A DNA stretch of 64,000 nt from Bacteroidota bacterium (GTDB lineage: Bacteria; Bacteroidota; Bacteroidia; Chitinophagales; BACL12), in the NCBI GenBank assembly GCA_016706865.1, contig JADJIS010000001.1, forward strand, positions 248,001 to 312,000, given 5' to 3'. Under the pieces are notes generated by a model. The model searched no databases and was not told the origin of the DNA. It worked only from the letters and a program-made list of their open reading frames with translations. Each line of letters starts with the position of its first letter. The stretch's first letter is position 1. This document shows, piece by piece, positions 25,924 to 35,955 of the stretch. Made by a program: the position numbers and the translations under genes.

Positions 25924-27363
25924 TTAATTACTGATACTAAATTGTTCGGTAAATTGTTTGTTATCTGTTGTAAATTTTATAATATAGATGCCTGATGTTA
26001 AGTCAGAAACATTTATCTCCTGATTCATTGTTCCATCAGCAATTGAAATAGATTCTGTTTTAATTATCTGACCATTCATATTACTGATCTCCAGCAATCC
26101 TGTAGTTGAAATATCATCACCGGTTGTAATTGTCAGCGTAATATTTTCTTTGGCAGGATTCGGGTAAACCATCATCCCCTTTGAACTGTTTATACCTGCC
26201 CCAATTTTACAAGATGCAATTACAGTAACTGGTTCAGTTGTTCTGGTGCAACCAAAAAATGTAGTGATCACACAATAATATTCCCCAACTTCAGTTGCGA
26301 GTATTTTATAATAATTTTCATACAACATCGCTTCACCATCCTTATACCACTGGAAAGTATAATCTGGAGCATAACTCGCTTTAATTTTTAATGAATCATC
26401 AAAACAAAGATCAAGACCTTCAGGGCTATAAATATTTGCAAATGGATTTTCCAAAACTGCAACGGCCTGTACTTCAGATGTATCGGTGCATTCACCATCC
26501 ACAACTATTACCTGATAATAACCTGGTTTTTCAGTTGTAACAGATGATTCTGTCATTCCCGGCATAATATATCCATTTTTCAACCACTGGTAACTTGCAT
26601 AACCTTCAGGACCATACAGAGTAACGAACTCATGTTTACAAATATAAATATCACCTGTAGGAACTATAGTAGCAGTAACTTCAGATGTTATTCCATCACA
26701 ATTTTCATCTATATCATTACAAAGTTCTAAAGCACCTGGATGAATATCAGGATTTGTATCATCACAATCAATATATGCTGCATAACCATCTCCGTCTTCA
26801 TCAATAATATCCATAGTTCCATAAATATTAATATTAGTAACATTTAATCTGCCAGTGGAATCCAATGCGCCAAAACCCGAAATTTTAAAATAGGTTTGAT
26901 GATCTGTTGAAAAGTCAGGAATATCCCAAGTACCTGTAATAGTTTCAACTCCGCAATCGGCAATAACCGGTGTGAAATCAAAACCCGCATCTATCCAGGT
27001 AAGACCTGAATCAATACTATAAGAATAACGAACATAAATTGGTCCGAGATCAGTAATACGAAGATCAGCGCTGATAGAAGTTATATTCATAGCTGCAAAT
27101 GGATCTGGAGCCAATTCAACAACTATGCAAGGCATTGAAGTATCAAAAATTGCTTCAACACTGAAGTCTTTAGTATTAAATCCAATCGGGCATCCGTCGC
27201 CGGCACCGTTTGATCCGCCACCACGACCTACTCTATGTCCGGTAATGTTTGGATCAATGTAATAATAATCACCTTCCGTGTGATTTTTGTATTCGAATAA
27301 TTGCGCATTTATGGTCTGAACGCAAAGAGCAACCAATGATAAACCTAGTAGAAACTTTTTCAT
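25924..27363 (-). CDS. Secreted protein with MopE-like metal-binding motif, Ig-like domains and T9SS sorting domain
   Basis: A 479-residue protein with a signal peptide (cleavage about TINAQ). After a beta-rich N-terminal domain comes DEDGDGYAAYIDCDDTNPDI and then HPGALELCNDIDENCDG, the acidic, Cys-containing motif of MopE-like (putative metal-binding) proteins. Two Ig/PKD-like domains follow (YQWLKNGYIMPGMTESSVTT; FQWYKDGEAMLYENYYK), then the sorting domain (VYPNPAKENITLTI). It probably sits on the cell surface and binds calcium or another metal at the Asp-rich motif. The function is not known. Confidence 0.75.
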   Translation of the reverse strand: MKKFLLGLSLVALCVQTINAQLFEYKNHTEGDYYYIDPNITGHRVGRGGGSNGAGDGCPIGFNTKDFSVEAIFDTSMPCIVVELAPDPFAAMNITSISADLRITDLGPIYVRYSYSIDSGLTWIDAGFDFTPVIADCGVETITGTWDIPDFSTDHQTYFKISGFGALDSTGRLNVTNINIYGTMDIIDEDGDGYAAYIDCDDTNPDIHPGALELCNDIDENCDGITSEVTATIVPTGDIYICKHEFVTLYGPEGYASYQWLKNGYIMPGMTESSVTTEKPGYYQVIVVDGECTDTSEVQAVAVLENPFANIYSPEGLDLCFDDSLKIKASYAPDYTFQWYKDGEAMLYENYYKILATEVGEYYCVITTFFGCTRTTEPVTVIASCKIGAGINSSKGMMVYPNPAKENITLTITTGDDISTTGLLEISNMNGQIIKTESISIADGTMNQEINVSDLTSGIYIIKFTTDNKQFTEQFSISN

Positions 27364-27459
27364 AATTAGAATTTTAATTTTAATGACAGTTGTTTATTAA
27401 ATAAATTATTTTCAGGGGAGAAGAAATTTTAAGATCTCAAAATATATTTCAAAATCTCA

Positions 27460-28587
27460 TTAATGTATTACTTGAAAAACATATGTTTTTGTTTCGATAC
27501 CTTCACTTAATAATGATAAAAAGTAGGTGCCGTTTTTAAGATTGCTAACATCAAATTCGAATTTTGAATTAATTTGATCTGCACTTTCATTTTGTTCATA
27601 CACTTTTAAACCATAACAATTAAATATATGAAAGGAGTTATATTGTATCTTACCAATTAAATTTTCGACAAACACAGCACTGGAGGCAGGGTTAGGATAT
27701 AGGGAGATATTATCTTCCATGATCGCATTTTCAACAAAAATAATATCTGAATAGGCTGCTGAATTATCAAAGTCAACCGCTTTTAATCTGAAATAAGCAT
27801 CAGTATAAAATTGCTCGTCAGTAAAATTGTAAAGGATCGTATTTGTAGATGTTCCCTTTGCATTAATAATTCCTATAGAATCAAAACTTAATCCGCCATT
27901 TGTGCTTTTTTCAATTTGAAAATAATTTGATTGCGTTTCTGATTGTGTTTCCCAAACCAGATCCAGGGTATTAATAGCATTTTGAGAAGCGGAAAAATAG
28001 CTCAATTCAATTGGCAGAACAACAATATCAGTAACATATACATTATCAAGCCAGGTTGTTTCGGTAGTCAAATTAGAATAATCTCCTCTTATTCTCAAAC
28101 AATTTACAGCGGATAAAAAGGAAATAAAATCTGCGTAAGTAACCGGAAGGCCACCCAAAGTTGAATATTTCCATCCCGCTTCTGTGAGCGGTACAGAATA
28201 GGAGGTCCATGCGGTTCCTGGATTTACGGGAGTATTATAAACTATTTTAGTACCATCCGCTTTCAGAAGCATTACATCAGACTCATTTGTTTGAGAAGCA
28301 GATGTATTTTGTTTAAGATTAAAATTTAAATAAGACCCATAATATAAGGAAAGATCAGTATTAAAATCTGCAGAACTGTAAAAGTACCACATTCCTGCGG
28401 CGTTATCAGAGCTTTTATAACAACCACCCGGATTGCCATTTAGTGCTACCCACGCTGCAACCGGTTCAATACAGGCACCTTCACATATTGCCGTCCAACC
28501 ATCAGAGGAGGTTGTAAATGTATTAACAGGCTGAGAAAACAGTTTAATTGGAATCGTGAAAAAAAGGATGATGTAAAAATTTTTCAT
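27460..28587 (-). CDS. Secreted laminin-B-like domain protein with T9SS sorting domain
   Basis: A 375-residue protein with a signal peptide (MKNFYIILFFTIPIKLFSQ). Residues about 20-190 resemble the laminin B (domain IV) fold: FTTSSDGWTAICEG, GMWYFYSSADFN, YLNFNLKQNT and TTWLDNVYVTDI. A fibronectin-like segment (LDLVWETQSETQSNYFQIEK) and a sorting domain (LYPNPASSAVFVEN) complete it. A carbohydrate- or matrix-binding role is possible. It lies 96 nt upstream of the next gene on the same strand; co-transcription is uncertain. Confidence 0.72.
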   Translation of the reverse strand: MKNFYIILFFTIPIKLFSQPVNTFTTSSDGWTAICEGACIEPVAAWVALNGNPGGCYKSSDNAAGMWYFYSSADFNTDLSLYYGSYLNFNLKQNTSASQTNESDVMLLKADGTKIVYNTPVNPGTAWTSYSVPLTEAGWKYSTLGGLPVTYADFISFLSAVNCLRIRGDYSNLTTETTWLDNVYVTDIVVLPIELSYFSASQNAINTLDLVWETQSETQSNYFQIEKSTNGGLSFDSIGIINAKGTSTNTILYNFTDEQFYTDAYFRLKAVDFDNSAAYSDIIFVENAIMEDNISLYPNPASSAVFVENLIGKIQYNSFHIFNCYGLKVYEQNESADQINSKFEFDVSNLKNGTYFLSLLSEGIETKTYVFQVIH

Positions 28588-28892
28588 TGTGTATGTTTTT
28601 GTCTAATTGTGACATCCTAAACCTATAATCAAATTACATGCTCAGGTTTGTATGAATTAAACAATATAGACACATCAAGCATTTCATGAAATCTAATCAA
28701 TACTCACGATTAAAAAAACTGTGTATTTTTATTGTATTGTGAACAGAATTTTGCAAAATTTTCCCCACTTTATTTATTTTATTACATTAATTTGAACATG
28801 TCTTTAGTCCGGTAATAAAAAATCCCACCTCCAAAGGAAGCGGGACTCATTTAATCTGTTAATAGTTGTTGCGAAATTTCCCCAACGGTAAA
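28588..28892. other. 305-bp intergenic region
   Basis: This holds the upstream region of the laminin-like gene (TAGGTTTA at about 28626-28619 on the minus strand is a possible weak -7 box) and the fad terminator at 28815-28846. No gene is seen. Confidence 0.6.
28815..28846 (-). terminator. Terminator of the fatty-acid oxidation operon
   Basis: On the minus strand AGTCCCGCTTCC, TTT, GGAGGTGGGA, then TTTTTTATTAC. Eight of ten pairs match and the T tract is clear. It lies 47 nt after the last gene. Confidence 0.75.
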
Positions 28893-30686
28893 CTAAAAGC
28901 AATACCCATTTGCCTCTATCATTTTATCTGCAATACGCCTTCTGGCAGCGGTTGTATTTGAAATTTCATATTTAGAAAACCGTTTTAGTCCCAACAACAT
29001 CATTTTTTGCTCATCTCCTTCCGTAAATGCTGCAATAGCTGTCTTTCCGGCTTTACTCAATCTGTCTATGGAATCTGTAAAAAATACTTTCAGAATATCG
29101 CGATAGATGGCAGTTTCATTTTCTCCTTTCATTTCTGTAAGTTTTTTCACTCGCAATAATAATGATTCACTTACATAAATTTCGTTCATCATATCTGCGA
29201 CACACATTAAAATTTCTTGTTCATCTTTTAATTTCATCATTAATTTTTGAACAGCAGCGCCAGCAACCATAAAGAATGCTTTCTTCATATTCTTCAAGGT
29301 TTTTTCTTCTGCCGTAAATAATCCTTCCTCTTCAGAATCAAAATCAGGAATGGCCATTAATTCTTTTTGAACTGCCATTGCAGGACCCATCATGTCTAAC
29401 TGGCCTTTCATTACTCTTTTCAGAAGCATGTCAACGGTTAATAATCGGTTTATTTCATTGGTTCCTTCAAATATCCGATTGATACGAGCATCGCGATAAC
29501 TTCTTGCTGCCGGATATTCTTCACTGTAACCATTTCCTCCATATATTTGAACACATTCATCCACCACATAATCCAATACTTCACTTCCTATCACTTTCAA
29601 CATTGCACATTCTATTGCATATTCCTCTGCAGCTCCCAACAATGCCTTTTCAAATCCAACTCCCTGCTCCATTAATTCCTTTTCCTTTTTATCGATATAA
29701 TCACTTGTGCGATATGTTGCACTCAAGGCTGCAAAAACACGAATTGCCTGTTCCGACATTTTATATTTTATTGCCCCAAATGAAGAGATTGGAACATTAA
29801 ATTGCATTCTTTCATTGGCATATTTTACAGAAATATCCGTTAACTCTTTTGCACCTCCCAAAACACCAACACACAATTTGTATCTTCCGATATTGAGAAT
29901 ATTAAATGCAATTAAATGACCCTTACCAATTTCGCCTAAAACATTTTCTACAGGAATATGCATGTTTTCAAAAAATATCTGACAGGTAGAAGAACCTTTT
30001 ATTCCCATCTTTTTTTCTTCAGCTCCTATAGTAAATCCAGGTGTATTTCTTTCTACTATGAATGCAGTAAATTTATCTCCATCCACTTTTGCAAAAACCG
30101 TAAATATATCTGCAAAGCCCGCATTGGTGATCCACATTTTCTGGCCGTTGAGAATATAATGTTTTCCATCAGCACTTAATTCTGCTTTTGATTTAGCTGC
30201 AAGAGCATCACTTCCACTTCCGGGTTCCGTTAAACAATAACTTGCATGCAATTTTCCGGAAGCAAGTCCGGGAAGATATTTTTGTTTTTGTGCTTCCGTT
30301 CCAAAATATAATATTGGCAAAGTACCAATGCCTGATTGGGCACCATATGCAACAGAAAATGCATGTGCTGTTCCCGTCATTTCCGTTACTACAGAAATTG
30401 TATTAAAATCTTTATTAAATCCACCATATTGTTCAGGAATTGGCAAACCCAAAATTCCAATTTCTCCTGCTTTAGTTAAAAGTGATGGCATTAATCCTTC
30501 CTCATGTGCATCAATGCGATCGAGATTTGGTAATACTTCCGTATCAACAAAATCTTTTGTCATTTGTTTGATCATAAGTTGTTCTTCATTTAATTCCTCA
30601 GGAATAAAAATATCTTGGGGAGTTGCGTCTTTAATTAAAAATTCGCCGCCTTTGATCACGATTGTTTTTTGCACTATTTCTGCCAT
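28893..30686 (-). CDS. fadE: Acyl-CoA dehydrogenase (FadE type)
   Basis: A 597-residue protein: an acyl-CoA dehydrogenase core of about 400 residues plus a C-terminal extension of about 190, the form of Bacillus FadE. It introduces the first double bond in beta-oxidation with FAD. Motifs seen: YCLTEPGSGSDALAAKSKA (flavin/substrate loop), WITNAGFADIFTVFAKV, and VQIYGGNGYSEEYPAARSYR followed by DARINRIFEGTNEINR, where the Glu of FEGTNE is the usual catalytic base position. It is the last gene of the tetR-fadN-fadA-fadE cluster. Confidence 0.93.
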   Translation of the reverse strand: MAEIVQKTIVIKGGEFLIKDATPQDIFIPEELNEEQLMIKQMTKDFVDTEVLPNLDRIDAHEEGLMPSLLTKAGEIGILGLPIPEQYGGFNKDFNTISVVTEMTGTAHAFSVAYGAQSGIGTLPILYFGTEAQKQKYLPGLASGKLHASYCLTEPGSGSDALAAKSKAELSADGKHYILNGQKMWITNAGFADIFTVFAKVDGDKFTAFIVERNTPGFTIGAEEKKMGIKGSSTCQIFFENMHIPVENVLGEIGKGHLIAFNILNIGRYKLCVGVLGGAKELTDISVKYANERMQFNVPISSFGAIKYKMSEQAIRVFAALSATYRTSDYIDKKEKELMEQGVGFEKALLGAAEEYAIECAMLKVIGSEVLDYVVDECVQIYGGNGYSEEYPAARSYRDARINRIFEGTNEINRLLTVDMLLKRVMKGQLDMMGPAMAVQKELMAIPDFDSEEEGLFTAEEKTLKNMKKAFFMVAGAAVQKLMMKLKDEQEILMCVADMMNEIYVSESLLLRVKKLTEMKGENETAIYRDILKVFFTDSIDRLSKAGKTAIAAFTEGDEQKMMLLGLKRFSKYEISNTTAARRRIADKMIEANGYCF

Positions 30687-30729
30687 GATGATTTTATTTA
30701 ATTAGTTATTAATAATTTTTAGTCTGGTA

Positions 30730-31908
30730 TTAATTTAAACGTTCATAAATACCTGCGATACCTTGTCCCCCACCAACGCAAGCCGTAACCATTCCGTATT
30801 TTTTATTCAAACGTTTTAGATCATTTAATATTTGCACGGTTAATTTTGTTCCTGTACAACCTAATGGATGTCCTAATGCAACTGCTCCTCCATTAATATT
30901 CACGATATCCGGATTTAAATGTGCTTCTCTGATAACTGCCAAAGCCTGCGCCGCAAAAGCTTCATTTAATTCTATCAGGTCGATATCCTCTAATTTCAAA
31001 TTTGCCATTTTTAATGCTTTCGGGATTGCGGCAACGGGACCAATACCCATAATTCGTGGTTCTACACCAACAGTTGCACAACTCACCATTCGAGCCAGGG
31101 GTTGTAGATTTAATTCTTTCACCATTTTTTCGCTCATCACAATAACAAAACTTGCTCCGTCAGATGTTTGAGATGAATTTCCTGCCGTAACAACACCATT
31201 TGCTGCAAAAACGGGTTTTAATTTATTTAATGCTTCTATGGAAGTATCTCTGCGTGGTCCTTCATCCGTGTCTACAGTATATTTTTTTTCAGATCGTTTA
31301 TTTTTCTCATTAACAAAAATCTCCGTCACTTCTATTGGTGCAATTCCATCTGCAAATAATTTATTGTCGATGGCATTGATCGCTTTTTTATGTGAATTAA
31401 ATGAATAATTATCAGCATCCTCACGTGAAATATTAAAATCGCGTGCAACATTTTCTGCAGTTAAACCCATACCAATATAATAATCAGGATGCGTTTTTGC
31501 AGTTTCATAATTTAATGCAACCTTCCAACCTGCTGTTGGCACCAGCGACATAGATTCTACTCCTCCGGCAATGATACAATCAGCCATGCCCGCTTTTATT
31601 TTTGCAACGGCAATGGATATGGTTTCCACTCCACTTGCACAATACCTATTAACTGTCATGCCTCCCGTAGTAATTGGCAATGCGCGTACAGATATCATTC
31701 TTCCGATCTGTAATCCTTGTTCAGCTTCAGGAACTGCATTGCCCACAATAAGATCATCAACGCGAACAGGATCTAATTGCGGCACCTTCAATAATAATTG
31801 TCGAATTAATTCCACTGCCAAATCATCCGGACGTGTAAATCTGAAAAGGCCTCTTGGTGCTTTCCCAACTGCTGTTCGCAAACCTGCAACAATATATGCT
31901 TCGTTCAT
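30730..31908 (-). CDS. fadA: Acetyl-CoA acyltransferase (3-ketoacyl-CoA thiolase)
   Basis: A 392-residue thiolase that cleaves 3-ketoacyl-CoA into acetyl-CoA and a shortened acyl-CoA. The nucleophilic Cys lies in VNRYCASGVETISIA, the catalytic His in GGAVALGHPLGCTGTK, and the second Cys in VTACVGGGQGIAG. AEQGLQIGRM and GNSSQTSDGAS are also typical. The gene order after fadN and before fadE, with gaps of 247 and 43 nt, matches the Bacillus fadNAE operon. Confidence 0.94.
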   Translation of the reverse strand: MNEAYIVAGLRTAVGKAPRGLFRFTRPDDLAVELIRQLLLKVPQLDPVRVDDLIVGNAVPEAEQGLQIGRMISVRALPITTGGMTVNRYCASGVETISIAVAKIKAGMADCIIAGGVESMSLVPTAGWKVALNYETAKTHPDYYIGMGLTAENVARDFNISREDADNYSFNSHKKAINAIDNKLFADGIAPIEVTEIFVNEKNKRSEKKYTVDTDEGPRRDTSIEALNKLKPVFAANGVVTAGNSSQTSDGASFVIVMSEKMVKELNLQPLARMVSCATVGVEPRIMGIGPVAAIPKALKMANLKLEDIDLIELNEAFAAQALAVIREAHLNPDIVNINGGAVALGHPLGCTGTKLTVQILNDLKRLNKKYGMVTACVGGGQGIAGIYERLN

Positions 31909-32155
31909 AATAAGAATATTTAGTATATAGTATTTAATATATAGATGAGTTTCATGTTACTTTTTAGTATTCCATTTATTTGATAGGTGATTTTGTAAAA
32001 TTCGTTTCATAGATAGACCTTTTATTTTTGCGTTCCAATTTTATTCGAGAGATGATTTTGCAAACTGCTATTTTGGTTGTTTTTAAGATAAGTCATTTTT
32101 TATATCATTAAGTAAAATCTTGCGGTGGTCTCGTCTAAATACTATATTCTAAATA

Positions 32156-34543
32156 CTAGTTCCTCAGCGGTTTACCCGTCTTCAAAATAAACTGCATTCT
32201 TTCCAGCGTTTTCTTTTCTCCGAGTAGTGATAAAAATGCTTCGCGTTCGAGGTCTAATAAATATTGTTCATTTACTTCTGTTGGTTGGGAAAGATCGCCA
32301 CCACATAAAATATAACATGCTTTTTGTGCTATTTTTTCATCGTGTTCGGAAATATATCCTGCCATTTTCATGGATGCAATACCTGTATAAAAACTTCCTA
32401 GAGCAGATCTACCCAATACTTTAATGTCGGTTCGTTGTTGTGGTTGGGTGTATCCTTCCTCTGCCAATTCCAATACCGCTTTTTTTGCTTCTGCCACTAC
32501 GCGATTACTATTTATTATTTCTTTGTCGATTCCCTTGCGCAAAATTCCGAGTTCGAATGCTTCCTGTGCAGAGGTTGCAACTTTTGCCATGGCAATATTT
32601 AAACTCATTTCCTGTAAGGTTGGAATTTCAATATCTCCTTTAAAATATTTATCACTTGCACGCAATGCAAATTCTTTTGTTCCACCGCCAGATGGAATTA
32701 AACCAGCTCCAACTTCCACCAAACCAATATATGTTTCTGCGGCTGCAACAGCAATATCGCTATGCATGGTCATTTCACATCCACCGCCCAGAGTTAATCC
32801 ATGCGGACAAACAGCTACAGGTATTCCTGAATAACGCACACGCATTATGGTATTCTGAAAATAACGAATAGCCATATTTAATTCATCATATTCCTGATCA
32901 ATAGCAAGCATTAACATCATTGCCAAATTTGCTCCTGCGGAGAAATTAGCAGCGTCGTTTCCAATTACTAATCCGCGATAATTATTTTCTGCTATATCGA
33001 TCGACTTATTAATACCTTCCAATATTTCACTTCCAATTACATTCATTTTCATGTGAAACTCCAGGTTTAAAATTCCATCACCAATATCGTGTAATGTTGC
33101 TCCTGCATTTTTCCAAACCGGTTTATTGGAACGATAATTATTCATAATGATAAATGCATCAGATCCCGGAATATTCAAATAAGAATTTGAATTAATATCA
33201 TAATATTTTCTTATTCCATTTTCCACTTTATAAAAAGAAGTGTTTCCATTACTCAGCATAGTATAAACCCAGGGAACTGCTTTAATACCTGCTGCTTCCA
33301 TTGCAGATAAAGTTTTTTGAACACCTAAAATATCCCAGGTTTCAAACGGGCCAATCTCCCAACCAAATCCTGCTTTCATTGCATCATCAATTTTATAAAC
33401 TTCACCTGCAATTTCAGGAATGCGATTACTTACATAGGCATTTACATTATAGGTTATACTTCGATAAAATTCTCCGGCTTTATCGGTACCGGAATGTAAT
33501 ATTTTTAAACGTTCTTTAAGGTCATCAATGGGTTTTGCTGTATCAATTGTTGCAAATTTTGCTTTTGTAGTTGGTTTATATTCAAAGGTATTTAAATCAA
33601 TTACCTGAATTTCACTTTTCCCATCTGCACCTTTAACCTTTTTGAAAAAACCTTGACCAGTTTTATCACCAAGCCATTTATTTTCAATTAATTTATTAAT
33701 ATAGGAAGGAATAATAAACATTTCTCTGCTTTCATCATTGGGAGAAGCATCGTAGGTATTTTTTGCAACTTTTATTAAAGTATCTATTCCCACCACATCG
33801 GCTGTGCGGAAAGTGGCGGATTTGGGGCGACCTGAAATCGGGCCTGTAAGTGCGTCAACTTCATCAATGGAAAGGGATAATTTTTCCATGGTTTTTAAAA
33901 CGGCCATGATGCTGAATACACCAATTCTATTTGCAATAAAGGCGGGTGTGTCGTTGCATAAAACAGTGGTCTTTCCTAAAAAACGATCACCATAATCCAT
34001 TAAAAAATTTACAACATCAGGATCTGTTTCCGGTGTTGGAATAATTTCCAATAATTTAAGATACCTCGGAGGATTAAAAAAATGTGTGCCGCAAAAATGT
34101 TTTTGAAAGTCGTTGCTTCTACCATTTAACATTAAATGAATAGGAATACCTGAAGTATTGGAGGTGATAAGTGTTCCGGGTTTTCGAAAGGATTCCACTT
34201 TTTCAAATAACTGTTGTTTTATTTCGAGGTTTTCGATCACAACCTCAATTACCCAATCACAATCTTTTATTTTATTCAGATCATCTTCGAAATTTCCCGT
34301 GCTTATTAGTTTCAAAACCTTTTGAGAATATATTGGGGAAGGATTTTGTTTAACGGCCATTTGCAGACTATCATTAACCAATTTATTTCTGGAGTTTTTA
34401 TCTGCAGCATTATCTTTTTCTAATTTGGGGTTTAGGATATCGAGTAATATTGTCTGCACACCGATATTCGCAAAGTGGCATGCTATGCGACTACCCATCA
34501 CACCGCTTCCGAGAACTGCTACCTTTTTAATTATTCTATTCAT
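32156..34543 (-). CDS. fadN: 3-hydroxyacyl-CoA dehydrogenase / enoyl-CoA hydratase fusion (FadN type)
   Basis: A 795-residue bifunctional enzyme. The N-terminal half is the NAD-dependent dehydrogenase (GSGVMGSRIACHFANIGV dinucleotide site, ITSNTSGIPIH, CGTHFFNPPRYLKLLEIIP). The C-terminal half is a crotonase with oxyanion-hole glycines (FSAGANLAMM, LTLGGGCEMTMHSD, LVEVGAGLIPSGGGT). The domain order dehydrogenase-then-hydratase is that of FadN, the reverse of E. coli FadB. It catalyses steps two and three of beta-oxidation. It lies 54 nt downstream of the TetR gene. Confidence 0.94.
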   Translation of the reverse strand: MNRIIKKVAVLGSGVMGSRIACHFANIGVQTILLDILNPKLEKDNAADKNSRNKLVNDSLQMAVKQNPSPIYSQKVLKLISTGNFEDDLNKIKDCDWVIEVVIENLEIKQQLFEKVESFRKPGTLITSNTSGIPIHLMLNGRSNDFQKHFCGTHFFNPPRYLKLLEIIPTPETDPDVVNFLMDYGDRFLGKTTVLCNDTPAFIANRIGVFSIMAVLKTMEKLSLSIDEVDALTGPISGRPKSATFRTADVVGIDTLIKVAKNTYDASPNDESREMFIIPSYINKLIENKWLGDKTGQGFFKKVKGADGKSEIQVIDLNTFEYKPTTKAKFATIDTAKPIDDLKERLKILHSGTDKAGEFYRSITYNVNAYVSNRIPEIAGEVYKIDDAMKAGFGWEIGPFETWDILGVQKTLSAMEAAGIKAVPWVYTMLSNGNTSFYKVENGIRKYYDINSNSYLNIPGSDAFIIMNNYRSNKPVWKNAGATLHDIGDGILNLEFHMKMNVIGSEILEGINKSIDIAENNYRGLVIGNDAANFSAGANLAMMLMLAIDQEYDELNMAIRYFQNTIMRVRYSGIPVAVCPHGLTLGGGCEMTMHSDIAVAAAETYIGLVEVGAGLIPSGGGTKEFALRASDKYFKGDIEIPTLQEMSLNIAMAKVATSAQEAFELGILRKGIDKEIINSNRVVAEAKKAVLELAEEGYTQPQQRTDIKVLGRSALGSFYTGIASMKMAGYISEHDEKIAQKACYILCGGDLSQPTEVNEQYLLDLEREAFLSLLGEKKTLERMQFILKTGKPLRN

Positions 34544-34597
34544 TATGCGTAATTATATTATTTGTTCGCTCAAAAATTATTTCAATTTACATAGTCC

Positions 34598-35182
34598 TTA
34601 ACTGATCAAAGCTTGTTTACTTGCTTTTTCAAATTTTTCAATGATCATTTCATGTGCTTTAATTAAATAAGATCTATCATTATAAATCCGCATCATCATA
34701 GCTGCACCTTCTATTGCACAAACAGTTTCTTTTGCAAAAATTTCTGCGGCTTCTTTACTATATCTTTCATTATAAATATTAGTAAGTGCACTTATCCAAT
34801 CATCGAAGAATTGTTTGATAGGTTTACGGAATTCAGGAACAACATCATTTGTTTCCATGGCAATATTTGCCATGAGACAGGCACCTTCTCCATTGGCAAA
34901 AACATCAATACTTTTTTCACCCAGCAACTTCAGTTTTTGAGAAGCTGTTAATTCAGTATCGTAGGCATAAATAAAAACTTTATCGCGGTAGTGATCTCTC
35001 AAAACTTCAAGAACTTCTTTCATCAGATCTTCTTTAGAAGAAAAATAATGATAAATACTTCCCTTGAGCAAACCACAGGCATCACCAATATTCGACATCG
35101 TTGTTTTATGATAACCCTGTGTTCTGAAAAGATTCAGTGCTTCCTTAATAATGGTGAATTTCTCTACTTTTTTAACAGGCAT
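34598..35182 (-). CDS. TetR family regulator of the beta-oxidation operon
   Basis: A 194-residue TetR-type repressor. The N-terminal helix-turn-helix is EALNLFRTQGYHKTTMSNIG and the following LLKGSIYHYFSSKEDL; the rest is the ligand-binding helical domain. As first gene of the fadN-fadA-fadE cluster it is very likely a fatty-acyl-CoA-responsive repressor (functionally like Bacillus FadR, also TetR type). A palindrome CAAACGTTTG overlaps its own promoter. The ATG follows the -7 box by 4 nt, so the transcript may be leaderless. Confidence 0.88.
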   Translation of the reverse strand: MPVKKVEKFTIIKEALNLFRTQGYHKTTMSNIGDACGLLKGSIYHYFSSKEDLMKEVLEVLRDHYRDKVFIYAYDTELTASQKLKLLGEKSIDVFANGEGACLMANIAMETNDVVPEFRKPIKQFFDDWISALTNIYNERYSKEAAEIFAKETVCAIEGAAMMMRIYNDRSYLIKAHEMIIEKFEKASKQALIS

Positions 35183-35186
35183 AGAA

Positions 35187-35223
35187 CAAAGTTATGTTGT
35201 TTTTTGAATTTACCAAACGTTTG
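35187..35223 (-). promoter_or_regulatory. tetR promoter with embedded operator
   Basis: Minus strand: TTTG (35217-35214), 19-nt spacer, TAACTTTG (35194-35187), TTCT, ATG. The -33 TTTG is the right half of the perfect palindrome CAAACGTTTG (35214-35223), with an extra CAAA half-site to its left. A repressor bound there would block the -33 element, which suggests autoregulation. Confidence 0.6.
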
Positions 35224-35239
35224 TTTGAATAAAGTTGCA

Positions 35240-35274
35240 AAAAAAAATGACCGGCTACAATTGCAGCCGGCCAT
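35240..35274 (-). terminator. Terminator of the small lipoprotein gene
   Basis: Minus strand: GGCCGGCTGCAATTGTAGCC followed by GGTCATTTTTTTT. CCGGCTGCAATTGTAGCCGG is a near-perfect palindrome ending in eight T, 20 nt after the stop at 35294 and immediately before the tetR operator. Confidence 0.85.
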
Positions 35275-35293
35275 TCGTCTATGATTAGTTAGT

Positions 35294-35713
35294 TCAAATC
35301 TTGATAAAATGGATCTCTTCAGCACCTGTATCGTCAACCAGTTGCAGTGTTACGTCAGTAACTTCCATTACCCTCCATGCATAAGTGAGCATATCCATCT
35401 CTGGACTACCGGTAATTGTTATGGAAACCTCTTTGTCAAACTGCTCATCAGACATGGTTTGGATCAACCAAACACCTGTGAAGGCTTGATCAGCGCTGGT
35501 TGCAGACATAGTTCCATTGCTGAAAAACTCGAAGGTAAATTCACCAAAAGGACCGGCATCACCATAAGTATCGCCGTAAAAATTCACTTTGTAGGTTCCG
35601 GGAATAACACTTGCTGCCTCTGTTATCGACATGTTATCCAATTCTGATTTTGAACAGGCTGTGAAAGACATTGCAACTACCAAAGTTGCCATAAACACTC
35701 TTAAATTCCGCAT
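35294..35713 (-). CDS. Small lipocalin-like lipoprotein, copy A
   Basis: A 139-residue protein with a lipoprotein signal (VAMSFTAC, lipid Cys about 20). The mature part is beta-rich: GTYKVNFYGDTYGDAGPFGE, FTFEFFSNGTMSATSADQAF, TGVWLIQTMSDEQFDKEVSI and a final GAEEIHFIKI. The pattern G-x-W/Y-x-V, then a strand with xFxxxGxxxA, resembles lipocalin-like Bacteroidota domains. It is clearly related to the next gene upstream (35956-36381), so they are tandem duplicates. The function is unknown. Confidence 0.75.
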   Translation of the reverse strand: MRNLRVFMATLVVAMSFTACSKSELDNMSITEAASVIPGTYKVNFYGDTYGDAGPFGEFTFEFFSNGTMSATSADQAFTGVWLIQTMSDEQFDKEVSITITGSPEMDMLTYAWRVMEVTDVTLQLVDDTGAEEIHFIKI

Positions 35714-35955
35714 ACTTAAATTTTTAATGGTTTAATTAATAAAACTGTTTTTAGTCGTGTTGCGTTGCATGAGTGGTGAGAGTGTATATTGTCACATTTT
35801 AGGGTAAATCATGAGAGCTTAACGATTAAGTAAGCCATTTTATGATGAATTAATTCAAATTTGTTAAAATATTTCACTTTTTACCCTGTCAGAGATAGGG
35901 ATTTACAGAAATTTACTGTTAAAACCCTGACATTTACCTCACAACCATAACTTTT

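Noticed and set aside
34598..35182. Calling the regulator FadR
   Set aside because: Only the position next to the fad genes supports it; the symbol is used for unrelated protein families, so it is left without a name.
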